DNA of 64,000 nt from Variovorax gracilis. Its GTDB lineage: Bacteria > Pseudomonadota > Gammaproteobacteria > Burkholderiales > Burkholderiaceae_C. How positions within the stretch are numbered: position 1 is the first letter of the stretch; each line of letters begins with the position of its first letter. The stretch spans positions 992,001-1,056,000 of the forward strand of contig NZ_JASZYF010000001.1 of NCBI RefSeq assembly GCF_030317115.1, read 5' to 3'. Of this stretch, positions 17,989 to 26,196 are shown one piece after another. The notes under the pieces are model-generated. The model ran no database searches, was not told the origin of the DNA, and saw only the letters and a program-made list of their open reading frames with translations. The translations under genes were made by a program, and so were the position numbers.

Positions 17989-18486
17989 ATGAAATTCAAG
18001 AACACGACCATCTACAGCACCCACATCGACAGTTCGCTCGGCGGCGTCACATTGGCCGCGACCGACAAGGGCCTGGCCGGCGTCTGGTTCGACCAGCAAC
18101 GCCACTGGCCCGACACGGCCGGATGGCAGGCCGATGCCAACCATCCTGTGCTGATGGAAGCGGCCGCGCAACTCATGGACTACTTCGCCGGTCGTCGGAA
18201 GCACTTCGACCTGACCCTGGATCTCTCCCACGGCACGGCCTTCCAGCAATCGGTGTGGCAGGCGCTGCTCGCCATCCCTGCAGGCCAGACGACCAGCTAC
18301 GGCGCACTCAGCGCGGGCGTCGGCAATCCGGCGGCCGTGCGCGCCGTCGGTGCGGCCGTGGGGCGCAACCCGATCAGCGTGATCGTGCCTTGCCACCGCG
18401 TGCTGGGCTCCGACGGTTCGCTCACCGGCTATGCGGGAGGACTCGATCGCAAGACCGCGCTGCTCGAACTGGAAGGCGCACTGTGA
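17989..18486 (+). CDS. ogt: Methylated-DNA-[protein]-cysteine S-methyltransferase
   Basis: 165-residue suicide repair protein that removes methyl groups from O6-methylguanine. The active-site motif IVPCHRV places the acceptor at Cys135, followed by GSDGSLTGYAGGL. The HTH/arginine-finger region GQTTSYGALSAGVGNPAAVRAVGAA precedes it. Starts 5 bases after the Ada/AlkA gene, so it completes a compact adaptive-response operon. Its stop overlaps the GTG start of the DMT transporter gene. Confidence 0.95.
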   Translation: MKFKNTTIYSTHIDSSLGGVTLAATDKGLAGVWFDQQRHWPDTAGWQADANHPVLMEAAAQLMDYFAGRRKHFDLTLDLSHGTAFQQSVWQALLAIPAGQTTSYGALSAGVGNPAAVRAVGAAVGRNPISVIVPCHRVLGSDGSLTGYAGGLDRKTALLELEGAL

Positions 18487-19454
18487 GCGAGGGCGAATGC
18501 ACCGTGGGCGTTGGCGCGCCCAAGCCGGCAGCGCCGATCCCGAAGGCAACGACCGCCCAGCCCGCCAGCCGACGCTGGCTGGTCGACCTCGTGCTGCTCG
18601 GCGCACTCTGGGGCGCGTCCTTCCTGTTCATGCGCATCGGCGCCGCGGAGTTCGGCGCGCTGCCGACGGCGGCGGTTCGTGTGGGCATCGCAATGCTGTT
18701 CCTGTTCCCCTTGCTCTTGCTGCGGGGGCAATGGTCCAGCTTCAAGCAACACTGGAAGCCTGCGCTGGGTATCGGCGTCCTCAACTCCGGTCTGCCCTTT
18801 GCGTTCTTCGCCTTCGCGCTGCTGACCATCAACAGCGGTCTCGCGGCGGTGATGAACGCCACGGTGCCGATGTTCGGCGCGTTGGTTGCATGGGGGTGGT
18901 TCGGCGACCGTCCCGACCGCTCGCGAATCCTCGGCCTGGTGATCGGCTTTGCCGGTGTTGCGATGCTTGCCGGGCGCAGCGCGGGCTTTCACTCGGGTGC
19001 CGACGAAGGCGCTGCGCGCTGGGCCATCGCCTCCTGTCTCGCCGCATGCATCTGTTATGCGTTCGCGGCGAGCCTGACGCGCAAGCACCTGGTGGGCGTC
19101 CCCGCATTGGCGACGGCGACAGGCAGCCAGATCGGCGCCACGCTCGCCCTCGCAGTGCCGGCCTTCTGGCTCTGGCCGGCGCAGATGCCCAGCCTGCACG
19201 CATGGCTTGCGCTCATCGCCGTGGGCACAGCCTGCACGGGCCTGGCCTACATCCTGTTCTTCCGGCTGATCGAGGCCGCGGGGCCGGCCCGCGCGCTGAC
19301 GGTCACCTTCCTGGTGCCGGTGTTCGCGCTCTTCTACGGCGCCGTGTTCCTCGGCGAAGAGATCACGCAATGGATGCTGATCTGCGCGGCGGTGATCGTC
19401 TGCGGCGTCGCGTTATCGACCGGGCTTGTCAAGCTGGGTGGCCGCGGCAGTTGA
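18483..19454 (+). CDS. EamA/DMT-family transporter
   Basis: 323 residues, about ten predicted membrane segments in two EamA repeats (first LLGALWGASFLFMRIGA, second AIASCLAACICYAFAASLTR). Members export amino acids, metabolites or drugs; the substrate cannot be predicted. The start is GTG at 18483, overlapping the ogt stop (GTGA); roughly 25 soluble residues precede TM1. The 3' end overlaps the convergent DUF1345 gene by 42 bases. Co-transcription with DNA repair genes suggests only genomic convenience. Confidence 0.88.
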   Translation: MSEGECTVGVGAPKPAAPIPKATTAQPASRRWLVDLVLLGALWGASFLFMRIGAAEFGALPTAAVRVGIAMLFLFPLLLLRGQWSSFKQHWKPALGIGVLNSGLPFAFFAFALLTINSGLAAVMNATVPMFGALVAWGWFGDRPDRSRILGLVIGFAGVAMLAGRSAGFHSGADEGAARWAIASCLAACICYAFAASLTRKHLVGVPALATATGSQIGATLALAVPAFWLWPAQMPSLHAWLALIAVGTACTGLAYILFFRLIEAAGPARALTVTFLVPVFALFYGAVFLGEEITQWMLICAAVIVCGVALSTGLVKLGGRGS

Positions 19455-20144
19455 GGCGACGGAGCCGTCGTTCGCCGAATCCTGGATCAACGTGGCCACC
19501 ACGTTGATCGACAGCGCCAGCACCAGCATGTTGAAGGTGAACGAGACCACGCCGTGCAAGAGCGTGATGCGCCGCATGTCGCGCGAGGTGACCTGCACGT
19601 CCGACACCTGCGAGGTCATGCCGACCACGAAGGAGTAGTAGAGGAAGTCGAAATAGTCCGGGTCCAGCTTGCCCGGGAAGTCCAGACCCGGGCCCTGCTC
19701 CGCCGGATCGAGCTCTGCCTGGTAGTAGCGGTGCGCGTAGTGAAAGGCGTAGATCGTGTGGATCAGAAGCCAAGAACTCGCCAGCGCAGCCAACCCGAGC
19801 GTGATGAGGCCGATGCGCTCCATGCCGTGCAATGTCGGCACCTTTCTCAGCAGCGTCAGGATCACCGCCATGCTCACGAAGACCGCCACCAGCATGATGA
19901 CGAGAAGCCACGCCCTGGGCGGGTCCATCGACTGGGCGCGCGAGCGTGTGCGATCGGCGTCCGAGGTCTCGGCAAGCCACCATGCGGGCAGCAGGTAGAC
20001 CGCGGCGCCGGTGCACCAGCCGAGCAGCCCGCACGGACCGGGATCGAGCCTCGTCAGGCCCAGGCCGAAGCCCACCGACAGACCGACGATGGCGGCGCAA
20101 AGGAGCCGCTGCCAGCCGGACATCATGACGATTTGCTTGCGCAT
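19413..20144 (-). CDS. DUF1345 integral membrane protein
   Basis: 243 residues with about five hydrophobic segments (LLCAAIVGLSVGFGLGL, LGWCTGAAVYLLPAWWLA, AWLLVIMLVAVFVSMAVILTLL, IGLITLGLAALASSWLLIHT, and a C-terminal segment). It contains the family signature region DFLYYSFVVGMTSQVSDVQVTSRDMRR. The family is uncharacterised. Some resemblance to pore regions of ion channels (the YYSFVVGMTSQVSDV stretch) has been noticed for such proteins, but the function is unknown. Its 3' end overlaps the convergent DMT gene by 42 bases. Confidence 0.85.
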   Translation of the reverse strand: MRKQIVMMSGWQRLLCAAIVGLSVGFGLGLTRLDPGPCGLLGWCTGAAVYLLPAWWLAETSDADRTRSRAQSMDPPRAWLLVIMLVAVFVSMAVILTLLRKVPTLHGMERIGLITLGLAALASSWLLIHTIYAFHYAHRYYQAELDPAEQGPGLDFPGKLDPDYFDFLYYSFVVGMTSQVSDVQVTSRDMRRITLLHGVVSFTFNMLVLALSINVVATLIQDSANDGSVASTAAATQLDKPGR

Positions 20145-20308
20145 GCGGCCACTGTAGCCTCTCTGCCGTGTACAACTGATCCGATCGATTGGCGCGACAC
20201 TGAGACTGTTCTTTTGCCGGGCAATGGAGGACAGTCACGCATCCGTGCCGGCGCACCGCGCAGCCGGGACACCGTCGATTGCCCTCCATAAGAACCACTG
20301 AGCCACGC

Positions 20309-21040
20309 ATGAACATCACACGCCACTGGCAGAGCCTGCTGCGAAGCGTCACGGGCGCCGCGCTCGCCGCCTCGACCCTGGCGTCAAGCCACGCCGCGCC
20401 ACCGACGCGTGTCCCCGACACCATCGAGCAGCGCGCGGCGGCCTGCATCGCGTGCCACGGCCGCGAAGGCTCGAGCACAGAGGCGGCCTACTTTCCGCGG
20501 TTGTCCGGCAAGCCCTCGGCCTATCTCTTCAACCAGTTGCTGAGCTACCGAGATGGCCGCCGCTTCAATTCCGACATGACGCACATGGTGCAGCACCTGT
20601 CGGACGCCTACCTGCGCGAGATCGCGGACTACTTCGCCGGAATCGACCTGCCCTATCCGCCCGCGCCCACCACCACCGACGCCACGCCCCAGATGCTCGC
20701 GCACGGCAAGGCGCTGGTGTTCGAGGGCGACGCGGCGCGTGGCATTCCCGCCTGCGCGCAATGCCATGGCCAGGCGCTCACCGGCGTGTTGCCCGGCATA
20801 CCAGGGCTGGTCGGCCTGCCGCGGCTCTATCTCTCGTCGCAGCTCGGCGCCTGGGTGACCAACGACCGACACGCGCTCGAACCCGACTGCATGGCGCAAG
20901 TGGGCCGCAAGCTCACGACGGCCGACATCAACGCCGTGACGAGTTGGCTGGTGCTGCAACCCGTGCCCGCCAATCCGAAGCCAGTAGCCCACGCGCCCAG
21001 CCCGGTGCCGATGGCATGCAGCGCCCTGAACACTCCCTGA
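20309..21040 (+). CDS. Dihaem cytochrome c (c4-like), periplasmic
   Basis: 243 residues. Signal peptide about 1-30 (ALAASTLASSHAAPP). Two haem-binding motifs, CIACH (46-50) and CAQCH (149-153), each within a class I cytochrome c domain, as in cytochrome c4. An alternative upstream in-frame start at 20279 is less likely because it precedes the signal peptide by a polar stretch. The stop is 7 bases before the trihaem cytochrome gene, so the two form an operon. They resemble electron-accepting subunits of periplasmic dehydrogenases, but no catalytic subunit is adjacent. Confidence 0.9.
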   Translation: MNITRHWQSLLRSVTGAALAASTLASSHAAPPTRVPDTIEQRAAACIACHGREGSSTEAAYFPRLSGKPSAYLFNQLLSYRDGRRFNSDMTHMVQHLSDAYLREIADYFAGIDLPYPPAPTTTDATPQMLAHGKALVFEGDAARGIPACAQCHGQALTGVLPGIPGLVGLPRLYLSSQLGAWVTNDRHALEPDCMAQVGRKLTTADINAVTSWLVLQPVPANPKPVAHAPSPVPMACSALNTP

Positions 21041-21047
21041 TCCCGCC

Positions 21048-22322
21048 ATGCGCCGCCTGCTCTACCTGCTGATTCTTCTCGCCACCCTCGCGGTGCTGGC
21101 GGGCCTGGCCATCCTTGCGCTCAACCTGCGCGGCGAAGACAAGCTGCCGGACCCGCCTGTTGCCTTCAACCCCACACCGGCCCAGGTCGAACGCGGCCGC
21201 TACCTCGCGCTCGCCGGCAATTGCGCGGGCTGCCACACGGCGCGCGGCGGCGCGCCCTATGCGGGCGGCGTGGGCATCGAGACACCCTTCGGCACGATCT
21301 TCGCCAGCAACCTCACGCCCGATCCGAACGCCGGCATCGGCGGATGGACGTCGGCGCATTTCTGGCGCGCCATGCACAACGGGCGATCCAAGGACGGCCG
21401 CCTGCTCTACCCCGCCTTTCCGTACCCGAACTTCACCCGTGTCACGCGCGAGGATTCGGATGCGATCTTTGCCTACCTGCAAAGCATTCCCCCCTCGCCC
21501 ACGCCGAATCTTGCGCACAAGCTTCGCTTCCCCTACGACACCCAGCCCGCGCTGGCCGTCTGGCGGGCGCTCTCGTTCAAGCCGGGCACCTACGTCGCCG
21601 ATCCGGCGAAGCCCGCCGAATGGAACCGCGGCGCCTACCTCATCGACGGCCTCGGGCACTGCATCGCCTGCCACGGCACACGCAACGTGCTTGGTGCCAC
21701 GCAAGAGAAGCTGGGCCTGTCCGGCGGGCTCATCGCGGTCGAGAACTGGTATGCGCCTTCGTTGACCTCGAAGCGCGAGGCCGGCGTCGCCGACTGGGAC
21801 CCGAAGGACGTGGCCGAGCTGCTCAAGAACGGCCGGTCGGCACGCGGCTCGGTCATGGGCCCGATGGCGGATGTGGTGTTCGGCAGCACGCAGCATCTGG
21901 ACGAAGCCGATTTGCGCGCGATGGGCGTGTACCTGAAGAGCTTGCCGAATATCGCATCTGCTGCACCGGCTCCGACGTCGACGACCTCACGTCGCGATGC
22001 GCGCGTCATGGAGCGCGGCGCGAAAATCTTCGACCAGCGCTGCGCCTATTGCCACGGTGACAAGGGCCAGGGTGCCGAGGGCGCCTACCCGCCGCTCGCC
22101 GGCAATCGCGCCGTGCTCATGGACTCGGTGGTCAATCTGATCCAGATCGTGCGGCACGGCGGATTCCTGCCTTCCACCGGAGGCAACCCCCGCCCCTACG
22201 GCATGCCGCCCTTCCGCTACGTGCTGGACGACAGCGATGTCGCTGCGGTACTGACCTACGTGCGCGGCTCCTGGGGCAACGACGCGCCGCCGGTCACGCC
22301 GCGCGACATGCTGCGCCGCTGA
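21048..22322 (+). CDS. Membrane-anchored trihaem cytochrome c (alcohol/gluconate dehydrogenase subunit type)
   Basis: 424 residues. An N-terminal transmembrane anchor (RLLYLLILLATLAVLAGLAILAL segment, residues 3-25) is followed by three cytochrome c domains with CAGCH (59-63), CIACH (about 205) and CAYCH (about 335). The stretch TARGGAPYAGG, TPFGTIFASNLTPD and GYxK-like FWRAMHNGRSKDGRLLYPAFPYPNF are diagnostic of the cytochrome subunit of membrane-bound alcohol, gluconate or aldehyde dehydrogenases, which passes electrons to ubiquinone. Co-transcribed with the dihaem cytochrome. The dehydrogenase itself is missing here, so the donor is unknown. Confidence 0.9.
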   Translation: MRRLLYLLILLATLAVLAGLAILALNLRGEDKLPDPPVAFNPTPAQVERGRYLALAGNCAGCHTARGGAPYAGGVGIETPFGTIFASNLTPDPNAGIGGWTSAHFWRAMHNGRSKDGRLLYPAFPYPNFTRVTREDSDAIFAYLQSIPPSPTPNLAHKLRFPYDTQPALAVWRALSFKPGTYVADPAKPAEWNRGAYLIDGLGHCIACHGTRNVLGATQEKLGLSGGLIAVENWYAPSLTSKREAGVADWDPKDVAELLKNGRSARGSVMGPMADVVFGSTQHLDEADLRAMGVYLKSLPNIASAAPAPTSTTSRRDARVMERGAKIFDQRCAYCHGDKGQGAEGAYPPLAGNRAVLMDSVVNLIQIVRHGGFLPSTGGNPRPYGMPPFRYVLDDSDVAAVLTYVRGSWGNDAPPVTPRDMLRR

Positions 22323-22337
22323 ACAGGGCCGGCGAAC

Positions 22338-23309
22338 TCAATAAGACCCCGGAGGCGCCGTCCCCGTGCGCTGCATGCGTCGCAAGGTCCTGACCATCCG
22401 GGCCAGCGACGAGCGCGCCGCCCCGACGAATTCGCCGATCGGCGCCTTGAAGGCGTCTGCCGAGACCGATTCGCCCGGCGCCGCAGGCGACAGGCCGCAG
22501 CGGCGCAGCACCCGGTTGAGCTGGTGCACGCGCGCCACCCTGCGCGTGACCGAGGTGTAGAAGTTCACGCCGATCGAGATCGCCACGCGATCGCCGGGCG
22601 CCGTCCAGTCGGGATCGGAGCGCGTCATGTGCGGCGAGGTGCTCGGGAAATACACGCCGTCGCCTGCCTGCGTCTCGAACTCATGGCTGCGCGCCTTGAA
22701 CTCTTCCTTCAGGCGAACCTTGCGCAGCGAGTGCGCGACGATGAAGTCCTCCACCGCGTCGGCGGGCACCACCACCCGGTCCGTGTGGTCCCAGACGTTC
22801 ATGACCTTGCGGCCGCGCAGCTGGAGCCAGAAATTGTTCTCGCGGTCGATGTGAAACGGCGTCACCGACGGTGGCGCGGAAATGAAGATGAAGCCCGTCA
22901 CCATGAAGATGTCCGGCTGCTCGCGCTCGATGGTCTCGCGCACGTTGTCCAGGATGTTGTCGAGCAGGGCCCGGTAGCGCGGAATGGCTTCGACGTTGTA
23001 GAGCGCAATCCAGGAGCCGGGCTCTTCGATGCGCCGGAAGACCTCTTCGATGCTTCGCCCGTCCGGATGCTCGCTGTCGTGCGCGAAGCCCGAGGCCTGC
23101 GTGATGCCGGGCCGGACGAAGCGGCATTGCTTCATGGGCGCGAGGTCCTTGGCCAGGGCCTCGAGTTCGGGCAACTGGAACAGCGGATGCTCGTGGTAGT
23201 TGTGGTGCAGCCGGCCCACCTTGTGCGTCGTGAATCCCGCCGGATCGTCCACCCACAGGCGGCAATCCGGCGTCAAGGTCGCCATTCTCTCGATCTCGCT
23301 TGCGCCCAT
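22338..23309 (-). CDS. Cupin/JmjC-like Fe(II)-dependent oxygenase homologue
   Basis: 323 residues with a cupin_8/JmjC-type core. The iron-binding facial triad is visible as H153-x-D155 (TPFHIDRENNFWLQL) and H227 (SPHMTRSD), and a strand with GVYFP precedes the last His. It would be a 2-oxoglutarate-dependent hydroxylase of an unknown small molecule or protein. The start is the ATG complementary to 23307-23309, which has a strong AGGAGAG site; a longer frame begins inside the divergent promoter region. Convergent with the cytochrome operon (15-base gap) and divergent from copA. Confidence 0.8.
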   Translation of the reverse strand: MGASEIERMATLTPDCRLWVDDPAGFTTHKVGRLHHNYHEHPLFQLPELEALAKDLAPMKQCRFVRPGITQASGFAHDSEHPDGRSIEEVFRRIEEPGSWIALYNVEAIPRYRALLDNILDNVRETIEREQPDIFMVTGFIFISAPPSVTPFHIDRENNFWLQLRGRKVMNVWDHTDRVVVPADAVEDFIVAHSLRKVRLKEEFKARSHEFETQAGDGVYFPSTSPHMTRSDPDWTAPGDRVAISIGVNFYTSVTRRVARVHQLNRVLRRCGLSPAAPGESVSADAFKAPIGEFVGAARSSLARMVRTLRRMQRTGTAPPGSY

Positions 23310-23402
23310 GGTCTCTCCTACGGTTGGGCAAAAAGCATACCAGATGTAACACCAAATTACTATTTGCAATGGAGATAGGTCGAAAGTCAGAGATTCACGG
23401 CG

Positions 23403-23435
23403 CCTTGACCCTCCCATGATGTCAAGGTTGATACT
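23403..23435 (+). promoter_or_regulatory. CueR-type copper promoter/operator of copA
   Basis: TTGACC (-35, 23405-23410) and GATACT (-10, 23430-23435) are 19 bases apart, the overlong spacer typical of MerR-family promoters. Within the spacer, CCTTGAC (23403-23409) and GTCAAGG (23421-23427) form a perfect 7-base inverted repeat. The sequence closely resembles known copA/CueR operators. It lies about 45 bases before the copA start, and the regulator gene is downstream of copA in the same operon. Confidence 0.85.
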
Positions 23436-23480
23436 TCCTGCATCTGCCGCAGACGCGGCTCGAAGGACAGGAGATACCGA

Positions 23481-25718
23481 ATGAACAACAGCCTGGCGAT
23501 CTCGCCCGGTGCGAGCGACCTGAAGGAGTGGTCGCTTCCGATCGAAGGCATGACTTGCGCGTCATGCGTGGCGCGCGTCGAACGGTCATTGGCCGGCGTC
23601 CCTGGCGTCACGGAGGCCAGCGTCAACCTCGCCACCGAGGCGGCCAGCGTGCAGACCGATGGCTCGGTCTCGCTCGGCACCTTGCGCGCGGCCATCGAGA
23701 AGGCGGGCTACAGCGTTGGAGAAGAGGCGCCTGTGGAAGAAGCCTCGCCAGCGGCCGGATCGCCGGTCGCGCGACCGCGCAGTCGCAACGATGCCTGGCC
23801 CGTCATCGCCGCGGCGATCCTCTCCGCACCGCTGGTGCTGCCCATGCTGGGTTTGCTCATCGGCCAGGAATGGATGCTCGACGGCTGGCTGCAACTCGCA
23901 CTGGCCGCGCCCGTGCAGTTCTGGCTGGGCGCGCGTTTCTACCGCTCGGGCTGGAAGGCCCTGAAGGCCCGCGCCGGCAACATGGACCTGCTCGTCGCCC
24001 TCGGCACGACCGCTGCCTTCGGCCTCAGCGCCTACCTGCTCCTCACGGCGAGCGGCCACGGCGGCATGCCGCACCTGTATTTCGAAGCCTCGGCGGTGGT
24101 CATCACGCTGGTGCTGCTGGGCAAGTGGCTCGAAACGAGGGCCAAGCGGCAGACCACCGAAGCCATCCGCGCCTTGAACGCGCTGCGGCCCGAGCGCGCG
24201 CGTGTTCGCCGCCACGGCATCGACCAGGACGTGGCGCTGGCGCAGGTCGGGATCGACGACCTGGTCGTCATCCGGCCCGGCGAACGCCTGCCCGTCGATG
24301 GCACCGTGGTCGAGGGTGCCAGCGAAGTCGACGAATCGCTCATCACCGGCGAAAGCCTTCCCGTCGCCAAGCAGGTGGCCGATACAGTCACCGGCGGGTC
24401 GATGAACGGCCAGGGCCTGCTGGTGGTTCGCACGACCGCCGTGGGCGCGGAGTCGACACTCGCGCGCATCGTGCGGCTCGTGGAATCAGCGCAGGCGAAA
24501 AAGGCGCCCATCCAGCGGCTCGTCGACCGCGTGAGCAACGTCTTCGTGCCGGTGGTCATCGGCATTGCACTTCTGACTTTCCTCGCTTGGGGCTTCGTCA
24601 CGGGCAACTGGGAGACGGCGATCCTGAACGCCGTCGCCGTGCTCGTGATCGCCTGCCCCTGCGCCCTGGGCCTGGCGACGCCGACCGCGATCATGGCCGG
24701 CACGGGCGTCGCCGCGCGCCATGGCGTGTTGATCAAGGACGCGGAGGCGCTCGAGGTGGCGCACAGCGTGAGGATCGTTGCCTTCGACAAGACGGGCACG
24801 CTGACCGAAGGTCGGCCGGAATTGGTGGCTTTCGAGGCGGTGGACGGCAATGCCGATGCGCTGCTGCGCGCCAGCGCCGCGATCCAGGCGGGCAGCGAGC
24901 ATCCGCTGGCCCGCGCCGTCCTCGACAGGGCGAAGAAGGCGGGCATCGAGATCCCTCGCGCGAACGCCGTGCGCGCCGTGGCCGGACGCGGCATGTCGGC
25001 CCTCGTCGACGGCCGCGCACTGCGCCTGGGCAGCACGCGCTTCATGCGCGAGATCCTCGTGCCGCTCGGCAGGCTCGATGCGCGCGCCACCCAGTTGCAG
25101 TCGGAAGGCCGCACCGTCTCATGGCTGGCGGACGTGACCGATCGCCCCACCCTCATCGGTCTGCTGGCGTTCGGCGACACGCCCAAGGCCAGCGCGGCGG
25201 CGGCTATCCGCCAGTTGCACGCGCAGGGCATCCGGACGGCCCTTGTCTCCGGAGACAACCGCGGCAGCGCGGAAGCGGTGGCGCGGGCCTTGAAGATCGA
25301 CACGGTACGCGCCGAAGTGCTGCCAGAGGACAAGGCGTCCATCATCACGCAGCTCAAGTCTGGCGGAGAGCGCGTCGCGATGGTGGGCGACGGCATCAAC
25401 GACGCGCCGGCGCTGGCAGCGGCCGATGTCGGCATCGCGATGTCCACCGGCACCGACGTCGCGATGCATGCAGCCGGCATCACGCTCATGCGCGGCGACC
25501 CAGCGCTGGTGAGCGACGCGATCGACATCTCGCGCCGCACCTACGCGAAAATCCGCCAGAACCTGTTCTGGGCCTTTGCCTACAACGTGGTCGGCATTCC
25601 GCTCGCGGCACTCGGCATGTTGAGCCCGGTGATCGCCGGTGCGGCGATGGCCTTCAGCAGCGTGAGCGTGGTGGGCAATGCGCTGCTGCTGCGGCGCTGG
25701 AAGGGAAATGCGCAATGA
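23481..25718 (+). CDS. copA: Copper-translocating P-type ATPase
   Basis: 745-residue P1B-1 ATPase that pumps Cu(I) from cytoplasm to periplasm. One N-terminal heavy-metal-associated domain with GMTCASC (Cys26, Cys29), a transmembrane CPC motif (C392-P-C394), phosphorylation site DKTGTLTEG (D436), TGES loop (LITGESLPV), HP motif (SEHPLARAV) and hinge [16 protein letters not shown] (about 636-651). The start has AGGAGAT 7 bases upstream. The preceding 19-bp-spacer promoter and the downstream CueR-like regulator (ATGA overlap) define a copper-responsive operon. Confidence 0.97.
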   Translation: MNNSLAISPGASDLKEWSLPIEGMTCASCVARVERSLAGVPGVTEASVNLATEAASVQTDGSVSLGTLRAAIEKAGYSVGEEAPVEEASPAAGSPVARPRSRNDAWPVIAAAILSAPLVLPMLGLLIGQEWMLDGWLQLALAAPVQFWLGARFYRSGWKALKARAGNMDLLVALGTTAAFGLSAYLLLTASGHGGMPHLYFEASAVVITLVLLGKWLETRAKRQTTEAIRALNALRPERARVRRHGIDQDVALAQVGIDDLVVIRPGERLPVDGTVVEGASEVDESLITGESLPVAKQVADTVTGGSMNGQGLLVVRTTAVGAESTLARIVRLVESAQAKKAPIQRLVDRVSNVFVPVVIGIALLTFLAWGFVTGNWETAILNAVAVLVIACPCALGLATPTAIMAGTGVAARHGVLIKDAEALEVAHSVRIVAFDKTGTLTEGRPELVAFEAVDGNADALLRASAAIQAGSEHPLARAVLDRAKKAGIEIPRANAVRAVAGRGMSALVDGRALRLGSTRFMREILVPLGRLDARATQLQSEGRTVSWLADVTDRPTLIGLLAFGDTPKASAAAAIRQLHAQGIRTALVSGDNRGSAEAVARALKIDTVRAEVLPEDKASIITQLKSGGERVAMVGDGINDAPALAAADVGIAMSTGTDVAMHAAGITLMRGDPALVSDAIDISRRTYAKIRQNLFWAFAYNVVGIPLAALGMLSPVIAGAAMAFSSVSVVGNALLLRRWKGNAQ

Positions 25719-26131
25719 GCGAGGCAAGAGCAGCCATGGAACCTTTCAACATCGGCGAGGCGGCTGCGCGGTCGGGAGTCTCCGCCAAGATGGTGCGGCA
25801 CTACGAGTCCCTTGGCCTGCTGCCGGACGTGGCCCGCACCGATGCGGGCTATCGGCAGTACACCGACAGCAATGTGCACACGCTGCGCTTCATCCGCCGA
25901 GCGCGCGACCTGGGATTCAGCATGGCGGAGATCGCGGAACTGCTGAAGCTTTGGCAGAACAAGCGGCGAGCGAGTTCGGACGTGAAGCGCATTGCGCTTG
26001 CACATGCCGATGACCTTCACCGCCGTATCGAAGAGATGACTGCGATGAAGCGCACGCTGGAGCAGCTTGCGCATTGCTGCCACGGCGACCACCGCCCGGA
26101 CTGTCCCATCCTCGACGAACTGGGAGGATAG
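25715..26131 (+). CDS. cueR: CueR-like MerR-family copper-responsive regulator
   Basis: 138 residues. N-terminal MerR helix-turn-helix ([26 protein letters not shown]), dimerisation helix, and the metal loop CHGDHRPDC, in which two cysteines are separated by seven residues as in E. coli CueR (selective for +1 ions). The ATG overlaps the copA stop; a second ATG seven codons on (25736) is an alternative. It most likely binds the dyad at 23403-23427 and so controls its own operon. Copper is favoured over Zn/Pb by the Cys spacing and by copA linkage. Confidence 0.92.
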   Translation: MSEARAAMEPFNIGEAAARSGVSAKMVRHYESLGLLPDVARTDAGYRQYTDSNVHTLRFIRRARDLGFSMAEIAELLKLWQNKRRASSDVKRIALAHADDLHRRIEEMTAMKRTLEQLAHCCHGDHRPDCPILDELGG

Positions 26132-26132
26132 G

Positions 26133-26176
26133 CTTGCCCTCCCAGGCTGCTCGCTGCGTGCAGCCGCCCACCCGTT
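26133..26176. repeat. Diverged copy of the extragenic C-rich repeat
   Basis: Contains CCTCCCAGGCT, CTCGCTGCG, CCGCCCACCC and TTGCAAGGGGGCA in the same order and spacing as the element at 6664-6716. It lies between the convergent ends of cueR and cti, so it may serve as a bidirectional terminator. Confidence 0.45.
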
Positions 26177-26196
26177 GCAAGGGGGCACGTTCTCGA

